Shown one piece after another: positions 19,568 through 27,768 of a stretch of 64,000 bases of DNA. Numbering within the stretch: position 1 is the stretch's first letter; each line of letters begins with the position of its first letter. Origin of the DNA: VBAU01 sp036005185. GTDB taxonomy: Bacteria; Bacteroidota; Bacteroidia; Chitinophagales; Chitinophagaceae. Both the position numbers and the translations under genes were made by a program. The notes beneath the pieces were generated by a model. That model did not search any database. It saw only the letters and a program-made list of their open reading frames with translations, and had not been told where the DNA came from. The stretch is taken from the NCBI GenBank assembly GCA_036005185.1, contig DASYQS010000024.1, positions 1 through 64,000 of the forward strand. Reading direction: 5' to 3'.

Positions 19568-19710
19568 GATACTTTTTTATCCATTCAGAATATTTTTTCT
19601 AAATGATAAAAGTCATAATTCTTTTCCAATAAGTTTTGTATCTCACCGATGTCATATTTTTTTAATGATACTTTATTAATATCGTATAGTACTTTTTTCA
19701 TACTTTCATA
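19568..19710 (+). promoter_or_regulatory. repeated (G)ATACTTT motif in the AraC/SusC spacer
   Basis: Similar words occur at 19568 (gatactttttta), 19667 (gatactttatta), 19687 (tagtactttttt) and 19700 (catactttcat). The first and second are about 100 bases apart, the others 10-20 bases. They lie just before the AraC start and could be binding sites for that regulator, but the region is very AT-rich and chance is a real alternative. Confidence 0.3.
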
Positions 19711-19728
19711 GTTGATTTTGGCTTGCTA

Positions 19729-20613
19729 ATGAATACAAAGATTCTAAGAGAAATTACTCCTCTTACCCAAAGCGATTGCTTTACTGTTTTTTCGAGGGTC
19801 AAGTATGAATTTGATTTTCCCTTGCACTACCACGAAGAATTTGAATTAAATTTTATACAAAATGCCAAAGGCGCCAAGCGTGTTATTGGTGACCATATTG
19901 AAATAATTGATGAACTTGAGTTGGTGCTCGTAGGTCCTAATCTTCAGCATGGATGGGTTACACATAAATCAAAAGGAAAAGAGATCAAAGAAATTACCAT
20001 ACAATTTCACCGGGATCTGTTTGATGAAAAATTCCTTCATCGCAACCAGATGAGTTTTATTAAGAACATGTTTGAGCATTCCAAAAGAGGTATTTTATTT
20101 TCCTCACAAACAACGCAGTCGATCATGCCCCGCCTGATTGAGCTTTCTCAAAAAAGAGGATTCGATTCCGTGCTTGAGCTCATGTCTATCTTGCACGACC
20201 TGTCAACTTCACGAAACATGCGGATTTTATCAGATGCTTCTTTCAGCAATGGTGAAACTTTTTCGTATAACAGTCGGCGTGTAGAAAATGTGATGAGGTA
20301 TCTGAATTCAAATTTTGATAAAAATGTGTCTTTAACCGAAGCAGCAAAAATTGCATCCATGACAGAAGTTTCACTAAGTCGCTTTTTTAAATTAAGAACC
20401 GGTAAAACTTTTGTCGATGCACTTTGTGAAATACGATTGGGACATGCCTCACGCATGCTGATTGACACTACTCAAAGTGTTAATGAAATTGCGTACAAAT
20501 GCGGCTTTAATAATATGTCAAACTTCAACAGGATTTTCAAAAAGAAAAAAGCTTGCACGCCAAAAGAATTTCGTGAAGCATACAATTCATCAGGTGTAAG
20601 AACATTCATCTAA
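19729..20613 (+). CDS. AraC-family transcriptional regulator with cupin sensor
   Basis: About 294 residues from ATG 19729; a TTG two codons earlier is also possible. The N-terminal half (about 15-150) is a cupin-like sensor with FDFPLHYHEEFELNFI and GPNLQHGW. The C-terminal 100 residues carry two helix-turn-helix units: SLTEAAKIASMTEVSLSRFFK and VNEIAYKCGFNNMSNFNRIFKK. The divergent position against SusC and the CE2 esterase gene right behind it make it the likely local activator of the mannan locus, probably sensing a mannan-derived sugar. This differs from many Bacteroides loci, which use hybrid two-component or SusR-type regulators. No such gene or ECF/anti-sigma pair is found near this locus. 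Confidence 0.9.
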   Translation: MNTKILREITPLTQSDCFTVFSRVKYEFDFPLHYHEEFELNFIQNAKGAKRVIGDHIEIIDELELVLVGPNLQHGWVTHKSKGKEIKEITIQFHRDLFDEKFLHRNQMSFIKNMFEHSKRGILFSSQTTQSIMPRLIELSQKRGFDSVLELMSILHDLSTSRNMRILSDASFSNGETFSYNSRRVENVMRYLNSNFDKNVSLTEAAKIASMTEVSLSRFFKLRTGKTFVDALCEIRLGHASRMLIDTTQSVNEIAYKCGFNNMSNFNRIFKKKKACTPKEFREAYNSSGVRTFI

Positions 20614-20622
20614 AAAAGGGAT

Positions 20623-21744
20623 TTGGAATTAGGATTAAACTATAACTTATTTCAATGTGCTTTCAGAAACTCGCTCTTTTTTATTCTCATTCAGTTGATA
20701 GTGTTTGTTGCAGATGCTCAATCTCCAAATAGACAACAAGAGAAAATCGATTTTTATAAGGCCAGCCATTCTTATTTTCAATATACGGGAAGGATCGATT
20801 TTTCTGATCCGGATAAACCAAGGTTTTGGTCTTCGGGTGTATATATCAAAGCAAAATTTAAAGGTGATCACTGTGAAATTCTTTTGAATGATGAAGTTCT
20901 TTACAATTCATATCATAATTACATAGAGTTGGTGGTAGATGATGATAAACCAGTTCGAATGCAAACAACCGGTAAAGCAAATAGTATTGTATTTCCGCAA
21001 AAACTTACTGATAAAATCCACACTATTACTATTTATAAGAACACAGAAGATGGTATTGGGTACCTTGAATTTATTGGGTTGAAGTGTAAAGAACTGTTGC
21101 CCCTGCCAGCCAAACCTGTAAGAAAGATTGAATGCATCGGCAATTCAATAACCTGCGGAATGAGCAGTGATATTTCAAAAGTTCCTTGCGACAAAGGGCA
21201 ATGGTATGATCAACATAACGCTTATATGAGCTATGGAATGATCACGGCAAGGGCATTGAATACACAGGTGCATTTAACTGCTGTATCGGGTATTGGTCTT
21301 ATCCGTAGTTGTTGCAATCTAACGATCACGATGCCTAAGGTTTTTGAGAACATGGATCTTCGTAATGGAACCAAGAAGTGGAATTTTAAAAATTACCAGC
21401 CGGATGTAGTAACTATTTGTCTGGGTCAGAATGATGGGATACAAGATTCAATGGCATTTTGCAATGCCTATATACAATTTATTGAAAGGCTAAGGAATTA
21501 TTATCCGAAAGCAACCATTATTTGTCTTACCAGCCCCATGGCTGATGCTTCCTTAGTTGCTGTATTGAAAAAATATCTTTCTTCGCTCATAGCCTTCATG
21601 AATAAAAAAGGTGATAAAAAAATTTATGCATTTTTCTTTTCAAAAAGATACTATAATGGTTGTGGAGCTCATCCCGATATTAATGAGCACAAGCAAATCG
21701 CGAATGAATTAATTCCATTTATTAAAAAAGTTACAGGTTGGTAA
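20623..21744 (+). CDS. CE2-type SGNH acetylesterase (acetyl-mannan/xylan esterase)
   Basis: 373 residues from a TTG start at 20623; no ATG lies before the signal peptide (hydrophobic about 15-31, cut near ADAQ), and the gap to the AraC stop is only 9 bases. An N-terminal beta-sandwich (about 48-155, YTGRIDFSDPDKPRFW, GVYIKAKFKG) precedes an SGNH hydrolase. GNSITCG at 173-179 holds nucleophile Ser175, LGQNDG is block III, and HPDINEH has His350 with Asp352. This order is the CE2 layout, whose members deacetylate plant polysaccharides including glucomannan. It is co-transcribed with the regulator and gives the locus a second esterase of a different fold from the SASA enzyme at the other end. 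Confidence 0.88.
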   Translation: MELGLNYNLFQCAFRNSLFFILIQLIVFVADAQSPNRQQEKIDFYKASHSYFQYTGRIDFSDPDKPRFWSSGVYIKAKFKGDHCEILLNDEVLYNSYHNYIELVVDDDKPVRMQTTGKANSIVFPQKLTDKIHTITIYKNTEDGIGYLEFIGLKCKELLPLPAKPVRKIECIGNSITCGMSSDISKVPCDKGQWYDQHNAYMSYGMITARALNTQVHLTAVSGIGLIRSCCNLTITMPKVFENMDLRNGTKKWNFKNYQPDVVTICLGQNDGIQDSMAFCNAYIQFIERLRNYYPKATIICLTSPMADASLVAVLKKYLSSLIAFMNKKGDKKIYAFFFSKRYYNGCGAHPDINEHKQIANELIPFIKKVTGW

Positions 21745-21760
21745 GTCGTTTGCCGCAATA

Positions 21761-21800
21761 AAAAATCGGAAACCGAAGCAAACTTCAATTTCCGATTTTT
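21761..21800. terminator. hairpin terminator after the CE2 esterase gene
   Basis: A perfect 12-bp stem (aaaaatcggaaa / tttccgattttt) with a 16-base loop lies 16 bases after the esterase stop. It has A and T runs on both sides, so it can act in either direction, here closing the AraC-CE2 unit. Confidence 0.7.
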
Positions 21801-22156
21801 AGTTCATAAAAGAAAAAATTACAAGGAAGAGGATGGCGTTGTTTGTTTCATTCTTTTATGAATTAAATAATAGACATAATGGTTCGGACTACACCTATCA
21901 GAAAACAATTCTAAATAAAGATAATGGTAGTAGCAATTAATACTTCATTACAAAAACTCTGTGGTTTAGAGTATATATTAAGTATCAATGCCATCCTTGT
22001 AGTCTGAAACTATTTACTGTAAGGGGTTTCAAAGGATTTATTCGGACAGAAATAATTGTTTTTTTGAAATGTCTTCCATCAAAATATTTGACATTTGTCA
22101 ATACAGATGCAGTAACATTCTTGTTCAGGTGAAAGAACTTGTATGATAATGATTCA
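21801..22156. other. intergenic 356 bases before the Crp/Fnr gene end
   Basis: No coding sequence or RNA fold is apparent. The region is AT-rich and lies between the terminator of the mannan locus and the convergent end of the Crp/Fnr gene. I see nothing supportable in it. Confidence 0.4.
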
Positions 22157-22789
22157 TTATTGCTTCGTCGAAAGTCTTTTTCTGACCCGGCTCAATGTTT
22201 CAAGTGTTATACCCAAAAATGAAGCGATATATTTTAAAGGAACTCGATTGGCAAGGTGGCCATAGCGTGCGATGAATTGTTGATATTTATTTTCAGCGTT
22301 GGTAAGTCTGGCAATATATGCACGACCTTCAGCATCCTGATAATACTTTTGCAAAAGCTTCCTGGTCACAATATTAAATTCCGGAAATTGAGCATATAAG
22401 CTTTCCAAATCTTTATATGTTATTGCCAGCATATCACAGTCTTCGATGGCTTGCATATTTTCCAGGGCAGGTTTCCTGCTATCCATGGTGGAAATTGAGG
22501 ATACTACTTCATTTTCGGCTGTAATCCATGTTGTAATATCCTTACCACCTTCTTTAATAAATCCACGAACTATTCCTTTCTTTATAAAAAAAATGTCTTC
22601 GCATACATCACCTGCCTTCAATAATAATTTTCCTTTATGAAAAGAACAAGCATAGCTATGCTTTTCGAAAAAGCTTTTGATACCTTCACTTATGGGATGA
22701 AAATAATTTAATATTGCAATTACCGATGAAACATCTGTTCGAGCTGTTTCCTTTGCTTTCTCTTGCTTATGTAAAGCATCATAACTCAT
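22157..22789 (-). CDS. Crp/Fnr-family transcriptional regulator
   Basis: 210 residues. A cyclic-nucleotide-binding-like beta roll (about 40-150) contains SCxFHKGKLLLKAGDVCEDIFFIKKG and VSSISTMDSRKPA. A winged HTH (about 160-208) includes VPLKYIASFLGITLETLSRVRKR. No Cys cluster for an Fe-S centre is seen, so it is not an Fnr-type oxygen sensor by sequence. Bacteroidota have many such single-gene regulators with unknown ligands. It reads away from the tRNA gene. Nothing in the sequence links it to a specific target. Confidence 0.88.
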   Translation of the reverse strand: MSYDALHKQEKAKETARTDVSSVIAILNYFHPISEGIKSFFEKHSYACSFHKGKLLLKAGDVCEDIFFIKKGIVRGFIKEGGKDITTWITAENEVVSSISTMDSRKPALENMQAIEDCDMLAITYKDLESLYAQFPEFNIVTRKLLQKYYQDAEGRAYIARLTNAENKYQQFIARYGHLANRVPLKYIASFLGITLETLSRVRKRLSTKQ

Positions 22790-22890
22790 TCGCAGCGTTT
22801 ATGGATACAAACATATCAAATCTCTGTATTAATGTTGCATTTTAGCCTACGGGTAAAATCGCTCGATCTTATTATTTAATTTTACCAAAC

Positions 22891-22978
22891 GGAAAGATGC
22901 CGGAGTGGTTGAACGGGACGGTCTCGAAAACCGTTTACCGACTTTGTCGGTACGAGGGTTCGAATCCCTCTCTTTCCG
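22891..22978 (+). tRNA. tRNA-Ser (anticodon CGA)
   Basis: Acceptor stem GGAAAGA/TCTTTCC, anticodon stem ACGGT/ACCGT with loop CTCGAAA (anticodon CGA at 22925-22927), an extended variable arm (ttaccgactttgtcggta) typical of class II serine tRNAs, and a T-loop GGGTTCGAATCCC. The discriminator is G at 22978. The genome continues CCTT, so the 3' CCA is not fully encoded and must be added enzymatically. It reads UCG serine codons. Confidence 0.97.
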
Positions 22979-23069
22979 CCTTCACCCCATCTTAGCTTTA
23001 GCATGGATGGGCTATTCTCTTTGAAAACTATTCTTTTACCAAGGAAAGGCGGAATACAAAATAATACGA

Positions 23070-23561
23070 ATGAAATACCTCATATTCATTATTACATTAA
23101 CTATTCTGGTGAGCTGCAATAGTCAGCAACCTGATCGTGAAAAACAGTTAACAACAAGAATAGATAGTTTAGAAGACAAATTGAATAATAGTTACAGTCC
23201 TGGGTTTGGTGAGTTTATGAGCAGCATACAAATGCATCATGCCAAACTATGGTTTGCCGGAATAAACAACAACTGGAAGTTGGCCGACTTTGAAATACAT
23301 GAAATTCAAGAAGCCCTTGAAGACATTCAAAAATTCAATACAGATAGACCCGAGTCCAAAGTCATAGGAATGATCAATCCTGCAATTGACAGTGTAAGTA
23401 ATGCTATTAAGCGGCAGAACGAGCAGTTATTTAAAAATAGTTATAGTTTTCTTACAAATACCTGCAATAATTGTCACAAGGCAACAGAACACGAGTTTAA
23501 TATGGTAACAGTTCCATCTGTTTCGCCTGTAAGCAATCAAGATTTTAAATCTGTTCAATGA
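23070..23561 (+). CDS. monoheme c-type cytochrome-like lipoprotein
   Basis: 163 residues. The lipobox LVSC gives Cys16 as the lipidated residue. A helical body (about 25-130, including a coiled-coil-like TTRIDSLEDKLNN and HHAKLWFAGINNNWKLADFEIHEIQEALEDI split over two helices) ends in CNNCHK: Cys132, Cys135 and His136 form a heme-c attachment motif CxxCH. A helical bundle with a C-terminal CxxCH resembles cytochrome c', but this is my inference. It would sit in the periplasm or on a membrane and carry or sense electrons or small gases. It follows tRNA-Ser on the same strand. I do not recognise a named family. Confidence 0.72.
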   Translation: MKYLIFIITLTILVSCNSQQPDREKQLTTRIDSLEDKLNNSYSPGFGEFMSSIQMHHAKLWFAGINNNWKLADFEIHEIQEALEDIQKFNTDRPESKVIGMINPAIDSVSNAIKRQNEQLFKNSYSFLTNTCNNCHKATEHEFNMVTVPSVSPVSNQDFKSVQ

Positions 23562-23673
23562 TTTTTCACACTTCTCTTAACCCGTAAGGTTCGTTATTCG
23601 ATAACAGTTTATTTATGGCAAAAAATTTGATCGACTTGCGTGTACCTGATTTTTACAAACACAATTTTTTAAT

Positions 23674-23886
23674 ATGAAAACAAGCACAAGCAGTAATCCC
23701 AGAGAGCATACAGCCAACATAAAAGAAGAGTTTGCAAAACTCAAAGCACACTTACGCGAAGATGTTGAAAAAGTAGATGACCCAAAAGCAAAAGCTCTTT
23801 TTGAGGTTTCTGCCGAAGTGATCAGTGATCTGGAAAAAGCATTTACGGATTATGAAAAAAGAAATGAAGAAGCCTGGCGCCAATAG
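23674..23886 (+). CDS. small charged helical protein, unknown function
   Basis: 70 residues, no signal peptide or membrane segment. The sequence is mostly charged and helix-prone (KEEFAKLKAHLREDVEKVDDPKAKALFE, here two helices, then EVISDLEKAFTDYEKRNEEAW). ATG at 23674 follows an AT-rich stretch. It ends three bases before the convergent LacI gene. No motif allows a function to be assigned. Similar short proteins are found in other Bacteroidota by my recollection, but I cannot name the family. Confidence 0.6.
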   Translation: MKTSTSSNPREHTANIKEEFAKLKAHLREDVEKVDDPKAKALFEVSAEVISDLEKAFTDYEKRNEEAWRQ

Positions 23887-23889
23887 AAG

Positions 23890-24912
23890 CTATTTCTTTT
23901 TTTGATTCATCACAAGTTTACCTTCCAGAACGATCCTATTTTTTATTTCTTGTGTTGAATCTTTTGCTTCTACAAGTTCTAATAAAATATCGGTTGCTTT
24001 TTGGGCTTGTTGACTAGGAAATTGCTCAACAGAGGCAATAGGCGGATTATCAAGATAGCTTGTTATGGGAAGGTTTGCATAGCTGACAAAATAAATGTCC
24101 TTATTGATTCCATGGCCAGCATCTTTTGTATAACGGATAGCATCAAGAGCCACATAATCATTAAATGTAACTACTGCTGTAGGAAGCTCTTTTAATGCAA
24201 GTAATTTTTTTATGGCCGCAATATTTTGGGATTTAGTGAGGTCTGTTTCAACAATTAAATTTCTATCTATCTTAATATTGTTTTTTGCCAGACTCTGAAT
24301 ATATCCCTGCAACCTTTCATCTGTTGAAGCCATGCTTCCGGGGCCTTTAATAAATCCGATACGTTTATGACCTTGGCTGATTAACCAGTCCACCATGTCA
24401 ATAGAAGTTTGCTTCAGTGAACAGAATACCTTATAAACATCGTTTGCTTCTGGCACCCGATCAAAGAAAACAACAGGAATGTTATATTTTTTCAATTCGC
24501 TGAAATGCTCAATACTATCTGTATTTTTTGAAATAGAAACAATGATACCATCTACCCGGTGCTTACGCATGGTTTCAACTATCGCTTTTTCTCTTTCCTT
24601 ATCGTCATGGGATTGGCCAATCAGCACAGTATAATTATTTTTTGCGGCAGTGTCTTCTATGCTGTTGATCGCCATTGAGAAAAATTCTTCGCCCAAATTG
24701 GGAAGAATAACACCTATTGTAAAGGATCGTCCTTTTTTAAAGGAAATAGCAGCCTGGTTGGGCTCATATTGCAATTCGCTAGCCAGTTTTTTAACCTGCA
24801 TTCGCGTACGCAGACCTATGCTTGGGTGATTATGCAGAGCCCTTGATACTGTTGAGATCGATACGTTTAGTTGCTTTGCGATCTCCTTGATTGTTGCCGG
24901 TTTTTGGTCCAT
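23890..24912 (-). CDS. LacI-family transcriptional regulator
   Basis: 340 residues. An N-terminal HTH (TIKEIAKQLNVSISTVSRALHNH, about 7-30) and hinge helix precede a periplasmic-binding-protein-like sensor domain (about 60-335) with FTIGVILPNLGEEFFS, HRVDGIIVSISKN and KRIGFIKGPGSMASTDERL. Typical length. LacI proteins in this phylum usually control sugar catabolism, but no sugar gene is adjacent here and the mannan locus, 2 kb away, already has its own AraC regulator. Divergent from the CBS protein gene with an 88-base spacer. Target unknown. Confidence 0.92.
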   Translation of the reverse strand: MDQKPATIKEIAKQLNVSISTVSRALHNHPSIGLRTRMQVKKLASELQYEPNQAAISFKKGRSFTIGVILPNLGEEFFSMAINSIEDTAAKNNYTVLIGQSHDDKEREKAIVETMRKHRVDGIIVSISKNTDSIEHFSELKKYNIPVVFFDRVPEANDVYKVFCSLKQTSIDMVDWLISQGHKRIGFIKGPGSMASTDERLQGYIQSLAKNNIKIDRNLIVETDLTKSQNIAAIKKLLALKELPTAVVTFNDYVALDAIRYTKDAGHGINKDIYFVSYANLPITSYLDNPPIASVEQFPSQQAQKATDILLELVEAKDSTQEIKNRIVLEGKLVMNQKKK

Positions 24913-25000
24913 GGAAGCCTCACAAGATAAGAAGAATAAAAAATGTTTTTGCCAGTGGTTTATCTTTTCTTAAATTAACAACGAAACAAACAGTCTTGCC

Positions 25001-25432
25001 ATGAACCGGGTTGCCGACATTATTGCACGAAAAGGCGTATCAGCCATCGCTGTGCCACCTGACACTCCTGTTATAGATGCTCTTCAGATAATGGCTGAAA
25101 AAAATATTGGTTCCGTACTTATTATGCATGGTGGCGAATATGTAGGAATCATCACTGAAAGAGATTATTCGCGAAAAGTAATATTAAAAGGGAAAAATTC
25201 GCATGATACCAAAGTAGCTGAGATCATGAGCACGGATTTACCGGCGGTAAAACTCAATGACAGTGTGGAGTATTGCATGCAGCTTATGACTGAAAGAAAT
25301 ATTCGCTACTTGCCGGTCTTTGAAAATGAAATGCTGGCAGGCATTATTTCTATGAGCGACGTTGTAAAGCAAACAATCCTTTCGCAACAGGAAACCATCA
25401 ATCATCTGGAAAGCTATATTCATTCAAAATAG
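25001..25432 (+). CDS. CBS-domain pair protein
   Basis: 143 residues made of two CBS domains (about 10-65 and 75-130): TPVIDALQIMAEKNIGSVLIM, GIITERDYSRKVILKG, then IMSTDLPAVKLNDSVEYCMQLM and LAGIISMSDVVK. Stand-alone CBS pairs bind adenine nucleotides and act as energy sensors for partner proteins. There is no catalytic domain. It ends 40 bases before the convergent MutS2 gene. Partner unknown. Confidence 0.9.
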   Translation: MNRVADIIARKGVSAIAVPPDTPVIDALQIMAEKNIGSVLIMHGGEYVGIITERDYSRKVILKGKNSHDTKVAEIMSTDLPAVKLNDSVEYCMQLMTERNIRYLPVFENEMLAGIISMSDVVKQTILSQQETINHLESYIHSK

Positions 25433-25472
25433 TGAATGTTATTGATGTTTTATCTGTGAAGAAGAAGATATC

Positions 25473-27569
25473 TTATGATTTCTCCTTTACGACAATAAGA
25501 TCCTTCAACTCAACCTGCATGGGCAATAGGCCTATTTTTACTACTGCTCTTTTGCCCCTTAACTCTATCACCTCCCCTACCTGATGATTTCTTTTCATCA
25601 TTACCTTGTCGCCTGCCTTTATCTCCCCTCCAATCTGTTCAAATTTTGATTCTATTTTTTTCTGCATCTTATTTACTGCCCTTTGCTCATCCTTCCGGAA
25701 CAGCAATGCGTGAATTTGCTTGACCACTTTATCTTTATCTTCAACCTTTCTCCACTCGATGACTATTTGTTTTAGTTTTCTCTCCATATCTTTCAAGTAC
25801 GCGATCCTGTCTTCTGTAATTCTATTTTGCTGCTTCAGCAGTTCCACTTGTTGCGAGTGCTTTTCCTTATTCATCACCTGCTGCATTTCTTTTTTCAGTT
25901 TTTCATTTTCCTTTAACAGTGCCTGTAATTCTTTTTCCTTTTTTTGAAGATCCTGCAGATCTTGTTCAGTGCGGTTCAATAGTTTGTCAAGTTGAAAATG
26001 TTCTTCATCTACTAAGGCTCTTGCCCGACCGATCAATTCTTTATCCATTCCGATCCTTTCAGCAATTGAAAATGTATAAGAGCTGCCTGGTTTGCCGGTA
26101 ATAAGTTTGTACAATGGCAACAAATTTTTCTCGTCAAAAGCCATTGCCCCATTAACAATGCCCGGCGTTTTATTCGCCATAACTTTAAGATTCAGATAAT
26201 GTGTGGTTACAATTCCATAAGCATGTTTTTTTGCCAGCTCTTCCAATATTACTTCGGCAAAAGCGCCGCCCAGGTTGGGATCACTGCCGCTGCCTAATTC
26301 ATCAATAAAAAACAAGGTCCGTCCATTTGCGTTCTCCATAAAATATTTCATGTTGAGCAAATGGCTGCTGTATGTGCTCAATTCAAACTCCAAGCTTTGC
26401 GTGTCGCCAATATGGATCATTAACTGCTTAAAAATTCCAAATTGCGAAGAAGGATGCACGGGTACAAGCAACCCACTTTGCACCATCATTTGCAAGAGTC
26501 CAACGGTTTTTAAACTAACCGTTTTACCACCGGCATTTGGCCCGCTGATCACTAATATTCTGTTCGTTTCGTCCAACGTAAGAGAAACAGGAATGGTGGG
26601 TTTATTTAATTTTTGATTATAAAGAAAAAGCAAAGGATGATAAGCCTGTACAAGATGTACATGTGATTTATCGGTGATCATCGGATATTCTCCATTCATT
26701 TCTACCGCTAGTTTTGCCTTGCCCCGAATAAAATCATATTCGCCAACAATGGCATGATAAGCAGAGAGCAGCGGCTCATGTGTTGAAAGATCCTTTGTTA
26801 ATTCTCTCAGTATGCGATAGACTTCTTTTCTTTCATCGTTTTCTAAAGAATAAATCTCATTATTCAGCCCAATCGTTTCCTCCGGCTCTATGAAGGCTGT
26901 TTGACGAGTATCACTTTCTCCATGCAAAATGCCTTTTACAATCCTTTTATTTTCGGCAAATACAGCTACTACCCTTCTTCCATTCATAAAGCTTTCTTCA
27001 ATCTCTGCGAGGTATCCTTGCTTATTGAGTTTTGAAATGATCCTTTCAAAAATTTTTCGCAATTCATTCCGCTTCCGGTACAAATTCATGCGAATATTTT
27101 TCAGGTCATCCGAAGCATTGTCTTTTACCTGGCCTTGTTCATCCAATACATCGTCGATCATTTTTATGATCACTTTTTCATAATGACTGTTCTCAATAAG
27201 CTTTGCCAATCCTGAATATGCTGTTTTACGTTCTCTGTCGAACCAGCGAAATATCTTCTCCATGCTTTCCGTAAGTCTGCGCAGTTGAATGAACTGTTCA
27301 CCTATCAGCACCGCACCGGGAATACTCAACAATTTTAATTCCCTTGAGAGATTCAGTATATAATCATTCGGAAAATAAGTGCTTGTCAGCATCAACTGTT
27401 TGTACTCATAGGTTTGCTTCAATTCTGTTTCTATAAATTCTTTGTTGGTATGAATGGGTAAGTCTGCCGCCTTTTCTTTTGCCCATTCACTAGCACAATA
27501 TTCCAGCAACAAGGCTTTTATCTTATCAAACTCCAGCTGTATGTATGCCGATAATGGGAAAAGCTTCAC
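25473..27569 (-). CDS. mutS2: MutS2-family ATPase lacking the Smr nuclease domain
   Basis: 698 residues. MutS core and lever regions (about 1-330) precede the ABC ATPase: Walker A GPNAGGKT at 343-350, Walker B FFIDELGSGSD, and a signature SLEFELSTYSSH. A long coiled coil follows (about 525-625) and a small KOW-like beta domain (about 645-690, GDKVMMKRNHQVGEVIEL). Typical MutS2 is near 780 residues with a C-terminal Smr endonuclease domain; here the protein stops right after the beta domain. The stop lies 40 bases from the convergent CBS gene, so no room for a frameshifted Smr domain exists. It may split collided ribosomes or bind branched DNA as other MutS2 proteins do, but without the Smr-mediated cleavage. 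Confidence 0.9.
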   Translation of the reverse strand: MKLFPLSAYIQLEFDKIKALLLEYCASEWAKEKAADLPIHTNKEFIETELKQTYEYKQLMLTSTYFPNDYILNLSRELKLLSIPGAVLIGEQFIQLRRLTESMEKIFRWFDRERKTAYSGLAKLIENSHYEKVIIKMIDDVLDEQGQVKDNASDDLKNIRMNLYRKRNELRKIFERIISKLNKQGYLAEIEESFMNGRRVVAVFAENKRIVKGILHGESDTRQTAFIEPEETIGLNNEIYSLENDERKEVYRILRELTKDLSTHEPLLSAYHAIVGEYDFIRGKAKLAVEMNGEYPMITDKSHVHLVQAYHPLLFLYNQKLNKPTIPVSLTLDETNRILVISGPNAGGKTVSLKTVGLLQMMVQSGLLVPVHPSSQFGIFKQLMIHIGDTQSLEFELSTYSSHLLNMKYFMENANGRTLFFIDELGSGSDPNLGGAFAEVILEELAKKHAYGIVTTHYLNLKVMANKTPGIVNGAMAFDEKNLLPLYKLITGKPGSSYTFSIAERIGMDKELIGRARALVDEEHFQLDKLLNRTEQDLQDLQKKEKELQALLKENEKLKKEMQQVMNKEKHSQQVELLKQQNRITEDRIAYLKDMERKLKQIVIEWRKVEDKDKVVKQIHALLFRKDEQRAVNKMQKKIESKFEQIGGEIKAGDKVMMKRNHQVGEVIELRGKRAVVKIGLLPMQVELKDLIVVKEKS

Positions 27570-27691
27570 TTCGTTTAAAATTTGGCTAACGAATTTCGGA
27601 CTTTTTATGTAGCAAGTGACAGGATACTACTGAATAACATTGTGTTGATGATTTGTTAGTACAAAAATGATCAGATGTTTTGTAGTCCCGG

Positions 27692-27765
27692 CCTCTCTCT
27701 CCGCTTGAAAACGGAGAGGGAACGAGGGTGAGGTGCAACCTTTTGAGTTTTTTGTATTATAATAG
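27692..27765. repeat. dispersed repeat copy A, upstream of the ECF sigma gene
   Basis: A hairpin (ctctctccg at 27695-27703 with cggagaggg at 27712-27720) is followed by gagggtgaggt, gcaacct, ttttga and an AT-rich tail ending in attata. A second copy in the same order lies at 28331-28397. This 'ccctctccg...gggtgagg' element is a kind of dispersed intergenic repeat seen in Bacteroidota. It ends three bases before the sigma factor ATG, so it contains or displaces the promoter. Confidence 0.6.
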
Positions 27766-27768
27766 TAC

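Noticed and set aside
19729..20613. Regulator of the hybrid two-component type for the mannan locus
   Set aside because: The only regulator is a 294-residue cupin-AraC protein with no kinase, receiver or propeller domains.
24913..25000. LacI operator in the LacI/CBS spacer
   Set aside because: No clear palindromic operator of the LacI type is visible.
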